From assembly GCA_021794525.1 (NCBI GenBank), contig JAJYQP010000074.1, positions 1 to 64,000 of the forward strand: DNA of 64,000 bases, given 5' to 3'. Under the pieces are notes generated by a model. The model searched no databases and was not told the DNA's origin. It saw only the letters and a program-made list of their open reading frames with translations. Positions within the stretch are counted from its first letter, which is position 1, and each line of letters opens with the position of its first letter. Source of the stretch: Pseudomonadota bacterium (GTDB lineage: Bacteria > Pseudomonadota > Alphaproteobacteria > Sphingomonadales > Sphingomonadaceae). Below, one piece after another: positions 41,894 to 51,201 of the stretch. A program made the position numbers and the translations under genes.

Positions 41894-44182
41894 TTAGAAG
41901 TCATAACCGATGGAGAACCTGATCGAACGGCCCAGAATGGGGCGGCCGTTGGCAGCGGTCGGGCTGCGCGGGTCGCCTTCGGTCAGGCCTTCGCTGTCGA
42001 GCAGATTGTCGGCATGAACTCGCGCAAAGAGGCCCATCGGCGCTTCTACTCTCAGCCCCAGATCGACCTTCGTAAAGCCGTCGAGAGTGACTGTATTGGC
42101 AAGGTCGCTAAACCGATCTCCGACCAGTGCTGCCGCGCCATAGAGCGTGGCGCTCCAGCCGTTGAAATCGAAATCGTAGCTCGGCGAAACCCGCAGCTGC
42201 CAATCAGGCTGGCGCAACACCTTGTTGCCGATGATCGCCGGGTTGGAGGAATCGGTCACCTCGGCATTCTGCCAGGTTCCGAGCAGCCCCAGATTGAACC
42301 CGCCGACGCTCAGTCGCCCATCGAGTTCCACGCCGTAGGATCGGGTTTTGAAGGCGGTCGCGGGTGTCGTCCCGCCGACTACGCTGTCGAAGGAATCGTT
42401 GGTGTTGCGGAAGCCTGTCGCGAAGATGCTGAATAGGGGTGTGCTGTATTTCACCCCAAGCTCGATCTGCTTGATCGAATTCACATTGAGGTTGTTTTCG
42501 CGGATGTCGTCGAAATGCGGCATCACGAATCCGTCCGAGTAGCGGGCGAAAGCGCCGAAATCGTCCGTGAACGCGTAATTGCCCGCGAAGGTGTACGCCC
42601 AAGCGGCGTCTTTAAGCTTGGTGTTGAGATCCTCCGTTCCGTCCGGATAGCCAGGCCCCGCATCGAGGCGATACCGAAGCGTGATCCATTCGCGCCTGAC
42701 ACCGGCATCAAGGCGCAGCTTTTCCGTCACCTCGAGCGAGTTCGCGGCATACAGCGCGTTTACGTCCGCCTTGCCGGTGGAATCGATGCCGTAAGCCCAG
42801 CATCCCGATCCCGAACCTGCCGCCTGCAAATCGGAACAGCTGACATTGGCGGCGAGGAAATCGCCGTTCTGGACGTTATGAACCGGTGTGAAGTTGCCGA
42901 GAGTCCAGAAATCCTTCGAGGAGAAGTTGGAGTGATAATAACCTAGGGTCGTCTCATTTCCGCCGAACCTCAATCCGACCGAGAGGTCGTTGACGAGCGA
43001 TTCCAGGTCCTTCTTGACCACCCAATGCCCATAGTTCTGAACGAATTCGGTGCCGCTCAGCGCGACTCCCCCTCCCGTCGAGGCGGTGCCCGCCGCACGT
43101 GCGCCATTGGCCGGCAATGCGGAAACCCGTACCGGTGCCCCATCGGGCACGAAACCGAACGTATCGGCCGACCCGTTAGTCATCGAGAAATTGTTCCGCA
43201 AAGTGATGGAATCGGAAACGTCCAAGTCGATGTTGAGACCGGAAACATTGCCGCGCCAACCGCGCCCGTTCTTGAAATCGAAGGTTTCGGTGTCTCCCGC
43301 AGCGTTGATCCGCAGCGTTCGGAAACGGGTTGCATCGCCAAGTTGCGAGAACGTGCCAAGGTCATTGCCGGAGATCAGGGACATCGGCAGGTACCACTGA
43401 CCGACGTCGTCGGTCTGTCGGGTCCAGAGGTTGATCTTTCCGATCCCCGCGCGGTAGGTCAGCTGGGCGGTCGCCTGCCACCCCTGCTCCGAATTGAATT
43501 GCGCATTGCGAATGCCTGGCGATGTCGAATAGTAGCCGCCGACCATGAAATAGAGATCATCGGCCACCCGCCCGCTAAGCACCGCGTCGCCCTGGAGCAA
43601 GCCGTAATCCGATGTCGAGAACATGACCCGGCCTTCGGTTTGCTCGCCCCCTTCCTTCAAGCGGAAGTTCAGCGTTACGCCGGGCTCACCGCGACCGAAA
43701 ACCGCGTTGGGCCCCCCGCGCAACGCCTCGACCGAGGCCACGGTTTCATCGGACCGGAAGATCGAACTCTGCTCGAAAAACGACAGCATGGGTGTGCCAT
43801 AAATCGGCGAACCGTTGATCGCGAGCGTGACGTAGGGGGCGTCACCCCCGCCCGGAAGACCGCGAACGTCGATATTGGCCCCGGCCTTGCCGCCCGAGCT
43901 TTCCGCCCAAACACCGGGGACGAGCGTGAAGACTTCCGCTGTGCTCTTGGGGGCGGCTGCAAGCAGGTCGTCGGCGCCAATCGTCGTGATCGCAAAGCTC
44001 GCATCCTGTTTGCGCAGCTCCGAACCGCCGGGTGTGCCGGTCACGATGATGACGCTGTTTTCACCCTCAGTGTCGGCCGGCTTGGCTGCGCCGGCCTCTT
44101 GGGCGCTCGCCGGTGTTGCGAACGCCATCGCTACGATCGCGATGGTCGATACCATTGCACACTTCTGTCTACCGTCCTGCAT
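41894..44182 (-). CDS. TonB-dependent receptor of the trehalose locus
   Basis: A 762-residue outer-membrane receptor. Its signal peptide ends at TPASAQ. The plug contains VIIVTGTPGGSELRKQDASF, NIDVRGLPGGGDAPYVTLAI and ALRGGPNAVFGRGEPGVTLN, and the barrel ends in RFSIGYDF. The ATG at 44182 has AGGAGG about 5 nt upstream. A LacI-type operator lies 100 nt upstream at 44282-44295. It probably takes up trehalose or a trehalose-containing oligosaccharide or glycolipid, judging by its neighbours. Confidence 0.9.
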   Translation of the reverse strand: MQDGRQKCAMVSTIAIVAMAFATPASAQEAGAAKPADTEGENSVIIVTGTPGGSELRKQDASFAITTIGADDLLAAAPKSTAEVFTLVPGVWAESSGGKAGANIDVRGLPGGGDAPYVTLAINGSPIYGTPMLSFFEQSSIFRSDETVASVEALRGGPNAVFGRGEPGVTLNFRLKEGGEQTEGRVMFSTSDYGLLQGDAVLSGRVADDLYFMVGGYYSTSPGIRNAQFNSEQGWQATAQLTYRAGIGKINLWTRQTDDVGQWYLPMSLISGNDLGTFSQLGDATRFRTLRINAAGDTETFDFKNGRGWRGNVSGLNIDLDVSDSITLRNNFSMTNGSADTFGFVPDGAPVRVSALPANGARAAGTASTGGGVALSGTEFVQNYGHWVVKKDLESLVNDLSVGLRFGGNETTLGYYHSNFSSKDFWTLGNFTPVHNVQNGDFLAANVSCSDLQAAGSGSGCWAYGIDSTGKADVNALYAANSLEVTEKLRLDAGVRREWITLRYRLDAGPGYPDGTEDLNTKLKDAAWAYTFAGNYAFTDDFGAFARYSDGFVMPHFDDIRENNLNVNSIKQIELGVKYSTPLFSIFATGFRNTNDSFDSVVGGTTPATAFKTRSYGVELDGRLSVGGFNLGLLGTWQNAEVTDSSNPAIIGNKVLRQPDWQLRVSPSYDFDFNGWSATLYGAAALVGDRFSDLANTVTLDGFTKVDLGLRVEAPMGLFARVHADNLLDSEGLTEGDPRSPTAANGRPILGRSIRFSIGYDF

Positions 44183-44281
44183 TGCATCCTCCTGTGCGTT
44201 TTTGCCCTCCATCAAGTAGGAGAGTCGATTATCTGTCATGTGCAAGGGCCCACGCTCTCAGCGCACAGCTCTAATTGTCTC

Positions 44282-44295
44282 TGAAATGCATTTCA
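44282..44295. promoter_or_regulatory. LacI-type operator, TGAAATGCATTTCA (receptor side)
   Basis: A perfect 14-bp palindrome in the gap between the trehalase stop and the receptor start, followed by AAT. The identical sequence occurs at 45931-45944 before the divergent trehalase and LacI genes. Both copies are preceded by ATTGTC a few bases away. The CG-poor core and exact duplication at the two control points of the locus identify it as the site of the local LacI regulator. Confidence 0.85.
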
Positions 44296-44318
44296 ATCGC
44301 AAATTGCGCCGCGATGAC

Positions 44319-45836
44319 TTATGCTGTTTGCGGGCGGGCGATGTCGTATGCTTGCAAAGCGAGCGTCACCCCATTCGTCCAGCCGAAGCCGATCTCGACT
44401 GCATACTCGCCACCGGACCCAGCGCGGCCAGCCATGAGGTCATATTTTTCGAAGATCTGGCCGGTGGCTGCGTATTGATGGGCAACAAGCCGCGTCCAGC
44501 CTCGGGCAATTGCCTTTGCCAGATCGTGCTCGCCGTAGCGGCGCAATCCCTCGCAGGCGATCCATTGCAGGGGCGCCCACCCATTCGGCGCATCCCACTG
44601 CTGGCCGCTTTCGATTAGGGTCGTCAACAAGCCGTGCGGGCGTATAAGGCTTCGCATTGCATCAACATTGGGTCCTGCGTGAACGCTGCTCGCGAGCCCG
44701 CAAAACAAGGGGAACCCGGCGGCCGCCGTGATTTGCGGGCATGCGGCGCCGAGATCGAGGTCGTAGTCGGCATAGAAACCGCCAGTCGCGTTCCAGAGGT
44801 GGCGGTTGACCGACAGCGCTCGTGCCTCTGCCCGCTCCGCAAAGCGTTGCGATACGGCCGGCTGCCCAAGTGCGGCGGCTTCGGTCGCAATCGCCTGCTC
44901 AAGCCCGAACAGCAGACTGTTCAGGTCGATAGGCACGATCCTGGTCGTGCGGATCGTGGAAAGCGTCCGGCCGTCTCCAAGCCAACGGGAACTGAAATCC
45001 CATCCGCTCTCAGCAGCGGCGCGGATGTTGCGCCAAAGGACAGATGCGCTTTCGGCATTCATCCCCTGGGCCAATTCGACATCCTCGATCCACGATTCGT
45101 CGCGCGGCACGGCAGAATCGTCCCAGTATCGGTTTAGGAGCGATCCATCAGCGAGCCGGACAACCCGGCGGGATTCCCCTCCCGGAGCCAGATCCCGTTC
45201 TCCGTCCATCCAGAAGGCGTGCTCCTTGCACATGAGCGCAAGCCGCCGTTGCCGGGCCTCGGGTGTCTTGGTCTGAGAAAGTCCCGCGACCAGAAAGAAA
45301 ACCGGTGGGTGCGAACGGCTGAGATAGTAGCTGCGCGACGCATTGGGAATGTGGCCGAAGCGATCGAGCAGACTGCCGAAATTGGCAATGTGATCTTCAA
45401 TCACGTCTTGTCGGCCCGACAGACTGTGACCCAGCAGGGTGAAATAGGTGTCCCAGTAATAGAGTTCGCGAAACCGGCCACCCGGGACAATGAATGGTCG
45501 AGGTAGCTGCAGTGCGGAACCATGCGACGGCACGGTGTCGGCACGGCGCGTCAGCCGGGGCCATAAGCGCTCGATATGGTCCGCCAGCGAACCGCCGCTT
45601 TCGACCTTTTCGCCGTGGGCCTGGGGCAGCTCGAAGTTCGATGCCACGAAATCCTCCAGTGCCGCCCGCGCGAACTGATCTGTCGCCGCCCAGTCTGCCA
45701 TGATCGCGTCGGGTTCACGACGCGGCACCGCATCCGCAAAGGTCTTCGAATCGCGGAATAACCTTCGCGACTGAACTGCTTTGAATAGTTCACCAAATCG
45801 CTCGGACGGAGCAGGGACCAAGGAATTCTCGCTCAT
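44319..45836 (-). CDS. treF: Alpha,alpha-trehalase (GH37), cytoplasmic type
   Basis: A 505-residue hydrolase that splits trehalose into two glucoses. Trehalase signature 1 is at residues 118-131 (PGGRFRELYYWDTY). Signature 2 begins at Gln413 (QWDAPNGWAPLQW). GGEYAVEIGFGWTNGV near the C-terminus carries the expected conserved segment. No signal peptide is present, so it acts in the cytoplasm after import by the MFS protein. It is the first gene leftward from the LacI operator. I use treF for the cytoplasmic form; treA would serve equally. Confidence 0.93.
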   Translation of the reverse strand: MSENSLVPAPSERFGELFKAVQSRRLFRDSKTFADAVPRREPDAIMADWAATDQFARAALEDFVASNFELPQAHGEKVESGGSLADHIERLWPRLTRRADTVPSHGSALQLPRPFIVPGGRFRELYYWDTYFTLLGHSLSGRQDVIEDHIANFGSLLDRFGHIPNASRSYYLSRSHPPVFFLVAGLSQTKTPEARQRRLALMCKEHAFWMDGERDLAPGGESRRVVRLADGSLLNRYWDDSAVPRDESWIEDVELAQGMNAESASVLWRNIRAAAESGWDFSSRWLGDGRTLSTIRTTRIVPIDLNSLLFGLEQAIATEAAALGQPAVSQRFAERAEARALSVNRHLWNATGGFYADYDLDLGAACPQITAAAGFPLFCGLASSVHAGPNVDAMRSLIRPHGLLTTLIESGQQWDAPNGWAPLQWIACEGLRRYGEHDLAKAIARGWTRLVAHQYAATGQIFEKYDLMAGRAGSGGEYAVEIGFGWTNGVTLALQAYDIARPQTA

Positions 45837-45930
45837 CTGCCGCTACGACCCCCAGTATGTCTTGCCATTGCGGACATCGCCACGTCCAAACGCCTGTCCA
45901 AAATGCCGTGAGTCCTCGCCTAGATTGTCG

Positions 45931-45944
45931 TGAAATGCATTTCA
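45931..45944. promoter_or_regulatory. LacI-type operator, TGAAATGCATTTCA (between trehalase and lacI-type gene)
   Basis: An exact copy of the palindrome at 44282-44295. It lies 95 nt upstream of the trehalase start and 118 nt upstream of the LacI-family start, so one site can control both divergent promoters. The rest of the 225-nt intergenic region shows no other clear element. Confidence 0.85.
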
Positions 45945-46061
45945 ATAGCCTTGGCGTTCGGCGTTGCCTTGCAGGGCCAACTATGCTTCGCTTCGGCAAA
46001 GCAGAAAATGGTAGTCCCTCCTCGATCAAATCTGCGGCCACTGAAAGGCAGCTCGCGAGTA

Positions 46062-47081
46062 ATGAAAGAAAAAAGACCTAGGCCCCCTCGACTTACCATG
46101 GAAGACATTGCGCGAATCGCGAACGTCTCGAAGCCAACGGTGTCGCGAGCGTTAAGCGGAAGCCCCCTGGTCTCCGATGAGAAGCGCGAGCAGATAGCGA
46201 AGATTGCGCGCGAGCACGGCTATGCGGTCAACCGCAATGCCCAAAAGTTGCGCCAGTCGCGAACCAACACGATCGCTGTCATGCTCGATTTCGGCTCACA
46301 CCGGCATGGCGCGATTGGCGATCCTTTCATCTTTGAACTGCTGGCCGGTGTTTCCGAGGCCCTCTCGGTACGCGATGTCGACTTGCTGCTGTCGCCCTCG
46401 GGACTCGAGACCGCCGGCGACTATGTCGACTTCTACCGATCCAGGAATGCGGACGGGTTCATTATCATCGGCCAAGGGCACCGGGAACGGATGCTGCGCG
46501 ACCTCTCCCGTCGCGATGTGCCGATGGTTGTCTGGGGAGCGGTCATGGCCAAGTCACCTTACTGTGCAGTAGGGAGTGACAACTTTTTGGGTGGGCGGCT
46601 AGCCGGTCAGCGGTTTCTCCAGAAGGGGTGCCAGAACTGGTTGTTTGTCGGCAACACGAGCCATGACGAAATTCGGCTACGATATGACGGATTAATGGAG
46701 GCGGCGACGCAAGGCAGCGACGTCGCCGTTGAACTTCTGAACATCGATGTGATGGCCTTTACGGAAACTCATGATCGGGCGCTGGAGTATCTCGATGCCA
46801 AGAAGCGGCCCGACGCGGTATTCGCCTTCTCGGACACAGCCGCAATGGCAATCATCAGCGCATTCCGGCAACGCGGACTGGTGGCGCCGGATAACTATGC
46901 CTTGGTGGGCTACAATAACATCCCTCCCAGCGAACACTACAATCCCGCAATCAGTACTATCGAGCAGAACACCCATTCAGCGGGCGCGATCCTGGTCGAA
47001 AAGCTGATGCAGATGATCGAGGGCGGTAAGCCCAAGTCGGCAATGCTCCCCACCCGTCTGATACAAAGGGAGACGTGCTGA
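46062..47081 (+). CDS. LacI-family repressor of the trehalose locus
   Basis: A 339-residue regulator with the LacI headpiece MEDIARIANVSKPTVSRALS at residues 13-32, followed by a periplasmic-binding-protein-like domain (IAVMLDFGSHRHGAIGDPFI, GCQNWLFVGN, PDAVFAFSDTAAMAIISAF, LVGYNNIPPSEHYNPAISTI). The ATG at 46062 gives the family's standard length. The frame is open upstream, but that part runs over the operator. It probably senses trehalose or a derivative and represses trehalase and the receptor. Confidence 0.9.
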   Translation: MKEKRPRPPRLTMEDIARIANVSKPTVSRALSGSPLVSDEKREQIAKIAREHGYAVNRNAQKLRQSRTNTIAVMLDFGSHRHGAIGDPFIFELLAGVSEALSVRDVDLLLSPSGLETAGDYVDFYRSRNADGFIIIGQGHRERMLRDLSRRDVPMVVWGAVMAKSPYCAVGSDNFLGGRLAGQRFLQKGCQNWLFVGNTSHDEIRLRYDGLMEAATQGSDVAVELLNIDVMAFTETHDRALEYLDAKKRPDAVFAFSDTAAMAIISAFRQRGLVAPDNYALVGYNNIPPSEHYNPAISTIEQNTHSAGAILVEKLMQMIEGGKPKSAMLPTRLIQRETC

Positions 47082-47502
<421 letters not shown>

Positions 47503-47673
47503 GCGAAGGGCTCATGCACGGGGCGCGGGGCGCCCGGTTGGCCGGAAGCGAGCGCCGTTAGCGGCTCGTCCGCCCTTTGCCAAGCGGCAAGAGCGCCACA
47601 GCCCCGCGAAAAATGGGGACGAGCGGCAGCCCTCGCCTTGTGCGCGAGCCGCGCGCGCCCATATCATGCGCCC

Positions 47674-48054
47674 ATGCAGCGCTCGCATTACTTCTCCGCC
47701 CAGGCCGGCCGCACGATCGAGGCGCCGCAGAACGCGCGCACCCTGTTCGCGCTGGGCGACGTGGTGAAGCACCGCCTGTTCGACTTCCGCGGCGTCGTCT
47801 TCGACATCGACCCGGTCTTCGCCAACAGCGAGGAATGGTACGCCGCTATTCCGGAAAACATCCGGCCCGACCGCGAGCAGCCCTTCTACCACCTCTTCGC
47901 CGAGAACGAGGAAGGGTCCTATGTCGCCTATGTCAGCCAGCAGAACCTCGTCACCGACGCGCGCGGCGGCCCGGTCGAGCACCCCGAGGTCGCCCAGATG
48001 TTCGAGCCGTTCGACAATGGTCGTTACCGCCTGCGCCGCGGGTTGACGCACTGA
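47674..48054 (+). CDS. hspQ: Heat-shock protein HspQ / YccV-like hemimethylated-DNA-binding domain protein
   Basis: A 126-residue protein with the YccV fold: FALGDVVKHRLFDFRGVVFD, then WYAAIPENIRPDREQPFYHL and YVSQQNLV. In enterobacteria HspQ stimulates Lon and was first noted for binding hemimethylated oriC DNA. The ATG at 47674 starts directly before the conserved core, with about 25 residues of N-terminal extension. It is convergent with the ABC-2 permease gene (9-nt gap). Confidence 0.88.
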   Translation: MQRSHYFSAQAGRTIEAPQNARTLFALGDVVKHRLFDFRGVVFDIDPVFANSEEWYAAIPENIRPDREQPFYHLFAENEEGSYVAYVSQQNLVTDARGGPVEHPEVAQMFEPFDNGRYRLRRGLTH

Positions 48055-48063
48055 GCCCAGTGC

Positions 48064-48951
48064 TCAGCTCCTGAGCTTCCAGCCCGATCGAAGCACGCGG
48101 TAGGTCCCGAAGGCCAACACCGCGTTCAGCACCAGCAAGCCCATCGCGGCCCAGGCCACGTGGTCGGCCCCGCCCATGTCGCTGCTGCCGAGAAAGCCGT
48201 AGCGGAAGCCCGAGATCACATAGAAGAACGGGTTGAAGCGGCTGACCGTCTGGAACACGCCGTGGAGGTTCTCGATGGTGTAGAACGTGCCCGAGAGCAG
48301 GCTGAGTGGCGCGATCACGAAATTGGTGACCGCCGCGTTGTGGTCGAACTTCTCCGCCCAGATAGAGGCGAGGAGGCCCATCAGCGCGAGCAGCATCGAT
48401 CCCATCAGCCCGAACCACGCGATCGCCCAGGGTTCCCGCACATGGAGGTGCACGCCGGGATAGAGCAGCATCGCCGCCGCCACGGTGAACCCCACCAGCA
48501 CCGCGCGGGTGATCGCCGCGCCCACGATGCCGGTCATCAGCTCGCCTTCGGAAAGCGGCGGCATCAGCAGATCGATGATCGTGCCCTGGATCTTGCCCGA
48601 CAGGAACGAGAAGGAGGAATTGGCAAAGGCGTTCTGCATCATGCCCATTACGATGAGGCCCGGCGCGACGAAATCGCCGAAAGGCACGCCCAGCACCATG
48701 CGCCCCTCCCGCCCCAGCGCGACGGTAAAGATGACGAGGAACAGCAGCGTCGTGACGGCAGGCGCCCAGATTGTCTGGGTCTGCACCTTGAAGAACCGCC
48801 GCACCTCCTTCACATAGAGGCTCCACAGCCCGATGCGGTTGATGCCGGTGATGACCGGCTCGCCTCTTGCGGGAAACCCCTGGTGCCGGCCCGCGTTTCC
48901 GTTCGGAACGCTTGCCGCGTCCGGCTTGATCGCTGGAGATTGTTCGGCCAT
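48064..48951 (-). CDS. ABC-2 type transporter permease
   Basis: A 295-residue membrane protein with six hydrophobic helices after a 50-residue cytosolic N-terminus. Features include KEVRRFFKVQTQTIWAPAVTTLLFL, the SFLSGKIQGTIIDLLMPPLS loop and FYTIENLHGVFQTVSRFNPF, as in the NodJ/KpsM-like exporter permeases. The partner ATPase is not adjacent, so it is encoded elsewhere. The substrate is unknown. It is divergent from gcrA. Confidence 0.85.
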   Translation of the reverse strand: MAEQSPAIKPDAASVPNGNAGRHQGFPARGEPVITGINRIGLWSLYVKEVRRFFKVQTQTIWAPAVTTLLFLVIFTVALGREGRMVLGVPFGDFVAPGLIVMGMMQNAFANSSFSFLSGKIQGTIIDLLMPPLSEGELMTGIVGAAITRAVLVGFTVAAAMLLYPGVHLHVREPWAIAWFGLMGSMLLALMGLLASIWAEKFDHNAAVTNFVIAPLSLLSGTFYTIENLHGVFQTVSRFNPFFYVISGFRYGFLGSSDMGGADHVAWAAMGLLVLNAVLAFGTYRVLRSGWKLRS

Positions 48952-49027
48952 GGCGCGCGCCTAGGTCCATGACCGTCGCCTGGCAAGCCGGCAGGCACCA
49001 CGACCCATTGCTGAAAGCGGATTTTTG

Positions 49028-49705
49028 ATGAGCTGGACCGACGAACGCATCGCACGCCTCAAGGACATGTGGGAAGGCGGCGCGACCGCCAGCCAGATCG
49101 CCGAGGAACTGGGCGGTGTCAGCCGCAATGCGGTGATCGGCAAGGCGCACCGGCTCGGCCTCAAGGCGCGCCCCTCTCCGGTGAAGGAAAAGGAAAAGCC
49201 CGCGCCGGCCCCGGCTGCACCTGCCGCCACAACGCCGCGCCCGGCGCCGCGTCCGGCCCCGGAACCCGCCCGCACCGCGGAGCGTGCGGGCGCGCCTGCA
49301 CGCCCGGCACCGGAGGCGCGCGCCACCGACATCCCCTCGCAGCCGATCCCCAATCGCACGCCGGACATGCCGCGCATCGTCTCGGTCGGTCCCGGCGGGT
49401 TCCTGCGGCAGGGTCCGGGCGACCAGCAACAGCCGATCCCGCCCGCGCCGCCGCGCCGGCTGGTGCCCGCCAAGCCGAGCCCGGAAATCGCGGACAAGAC
49501 CAGCCTGCTCGACCTGAACGAGCGCGTCTGCCGCTGGCCGATGGGCCATCCGGGCGAGCCCGACTTCCACTTCTGCGGCGAGGCGGTGAACCCCGGCTTC
49601 CCCTATTGCGTCGAGCATTGCGGGCGGGCCTACCAGGCGCAGCTGCCGCGCGGCGCCCGCCGTCCCCCTCCGCCGCTGCCCTTCGGCGGCCCGCGGGTTC
49701 GCTGA
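49028..49705 (+). CDS. gcrA: GcrA-family cell-cycle regulator
   Basis: A 225-residue protein starting MSWTDERIARLKDMWEGGAT, then ASQIAEELGGVSRNAVIGKA, the DNA-binding helix-turn-helix of GcrA. A long proline/alanine linker (about residues 55-150) leads to the C-terminal region VCRWPMGHPGEPDFHFCGEA with YCVEHCGRAYQ, which binds the sigma-70 domain 2 in Caulobacter. GcrA activates promoters carrying CcrM-methylated GANTC sites. The family is restricted to alphaproteobacteria. ATG 49028 is the start. Confidence 0.95.
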   Translation: MSWTDERIARLKDMWEGGATASQIAEELGGVSRNAVIGKAHRLGLKARPSPVKEKEKPAPAPAAPAATTPRPAPRPAPEPARTAERAGAPARPAPEARATDIPSQPIPNRTPDMPRIVSVGPGGFLRQGPGDQQQPIPPAPPRRLVPAKPSPEIADKTSLLDLNERVCRWPMGHPGEPDFHFCGEAVNPGFPYCVEHCGRAYQAQLPRGARRPPPPLPFGGPRVR

Positions 49706-49781
49706 GCGAGAGCCGCGCCATCCCGCTTGGCGCGGCATCCCCACACGCTATGATGGCGGCCCCGGACAGGAGCCGCCATCG

Positions 49782-50306
49782 ATGCCCATCCCGCTTCACG
49801 CCGCCTTCGTCCCCAGCGCCCTCCAGATGCTGGGCACCTGCGATCACCTGATCGCCAAGGCGAAAGCCTGGTGCGGAGAGACCGGCTGCACCGAGAGCGA
49901 ACTGGTCGGATGCCGCATCCACGACGAGATGTTTCCGCTCGCCTACCAGCTCAAGAGCGTCGCCGTGCATACGGCGGGCGCGATCGAGGGGGTGCGCGCG
50001 GGCGTGTTCCGCCCAGACGTCACGCCGCCGCCGGAGGATTTCGCCGGGCTCTCCGCGCAGATCGCCGCCGCGCGCGAGACGCTGACGGCGCTGGACGAGG
50101 CTGAAATGGAGGGTTGGACCGGCCAGCCGATGCGCTTCGAGTTCCGCGACTACCGCATGGACTTCAGCGCCGAGGACTTCCTCCTCAGCTTCAGCCAGCC
50201 CAACTTCTATTTCCACGCCGCCACCGCCTACGACATCCTGCGGATGAAGGGCGTTCCGGTGGGCAAGCGCGATTTCATGGGCGCGGTGCGGGTGCAGGCG
50301 GCCTAG
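49782..50306 (+). CDS. DUF1993-family protein
   Basis: A 174-residue soluble helical protein. The DUF1993 pattern is clear: PLHAAFVPSALQMLGTCDHL at the start, MFPLAYQLKSVAVHTAGAIE in the middle and NFYFHAATAYDILRMKGVPV GKRDF near the end. The family resembles DinB four-helix bundles and has no established function. AGGAG lies 11 nt before the ATG at 49782. It follows gcrA by 76 nt in the same direction. Confidence 0.85.
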   Translation: MPIPLHAAFVPSALQMLGTCDHLIAKAKAWCGETGCTESELVGCRIHDEMFPLAYQLKSVAVHTAGAIEGVRAGVFRPDVTPPPEDFAGLSAQIAAARETLTALDEAEMEGWTGQPMRFEFRDYRMDFSAEDFLLSFSQPNFYFHAATAYDILRMKGVPVGKRDFMGAVRVQAA

Positions 50307-50335
50307 CGCTTTGCAAGCGTGGGGGGAGAGCGACA

Positions 50336-50353
50336 GGGTGACAGGTGTCACCC
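50336..50353. repeat. 18-bp palindrome GGGTGACAGGTGTCACCC in a 375-bp intergenic gap
   Basis: The palindrome has 8-bp arms around GG. The right arm is repeated as TGTCACCC at 50357-50364, and a further GGTGACAC occurs near 50427. The cluster lies 30-120 nt after the DUF1993 stop. The remaining gap (50366-50681) shows no gene. It may be an operator array or the base of a hairpin. Which gene it would serve is unclear. Confidence 0.5.
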
Positions 50354-50681
50354 ATGTGTCACCCTTCCACTTTTCTCGCCAAGCTACTGTGAAACAGGCA
50401 TTATTATCGCCGGGAAATGCGCAGGGGTGACACATTGCCGTTCCATGGCGATTTTTCCCTAGAGCCTGCACGCGTCGTCCGGTCTCACCGACCGGTGCGG
50501 GGGCATTTTGGAAGAGGTCGCGCAAATCCATCGACCAGCATGAGCCACAACAGGGGCGATGTAGGAAAGCCGTTTCAGCGCCGCTGTAGGAGTTACCGAG
50601 GCGAAAATCATTCGCGGGGTCGCAGGTTTCGGCGATGCAGAAAATGTCGGCTAGGGGGTGGTAAGCAGACATCGGGGAGGG

Positions 50682-51134
50682 TTAGTTCACTACCTCAACG
50701 TCCTGCCCAACCTCCCGCCATTTCATCGCCGACAAGTTTAGCCCACATGCGCGCTGAATGACTGCACTGGCGGTGGCCATCGCTTGCATGGCAGGAGGAA
50801 AGGAAGCTTGGGGTAATTCAGAGCCGACGCCGGTAAACTCATGCGAGACGCGGGCGCCGCCGCCTACAGAGGCAATGTGAAGCGTGGCCCATCCAACCCC
50901 ATCGTCCCACTTGTAATAGGCAAGTTGCGCAACAGGCGTTCCTTTGGGAAAAGTGCCACCGTCGCTCACGTAATCCCAACGCTCCACAGAGCCGAAACTT
51001 CGGCGCAGAGCTTGGTCAACGCAGGTGACATCAACCGGTACATTTAAGTCTCGCTTCGACTTGATGCCCCGCTCTGGTTCGCATCCCCCTAAGAGCAGCG
51101 GCAGGCAGAACAGAATGTATGGGGCGCGACTCAT
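50682..51134 (-). CDS. Small lipoprotein of unknown function
   Basis: A 150-residue protein with a type II signal peptide ending in the lipobox LLGGC, so Cys18 becomes lipidated. The mature part is mixed alpha/beta with two further cysteines (VTCVDQALRR, IQRACGLNL) that may pair. No family is recognised. Codon use is less GC-rich than the neighbours, hinting at an acquired gene. The ATG at 51134 is the start. Confidence 0.6.
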   Translation of the reverse strand: MSRAPYILFCLPLLLGGCEPERGIKSKRDLNVPVDVTCVDQALRRSFGSVERWDYVSDGGTFPKGTPVAQLAYYKWDDGVGWATLHIASVGGGARVSHEFTGVGSELPQASFPPAMQAMATASAVIQRACGLNLSAMKWREVGQDVEVVN

Positions 51135-51201
51135 AGGAGCAACATAGAGCCACTTGCCGGAATGTCCGCAATGGGGTCGTAACCCGCCGCCTTGCCTACC
51201 C

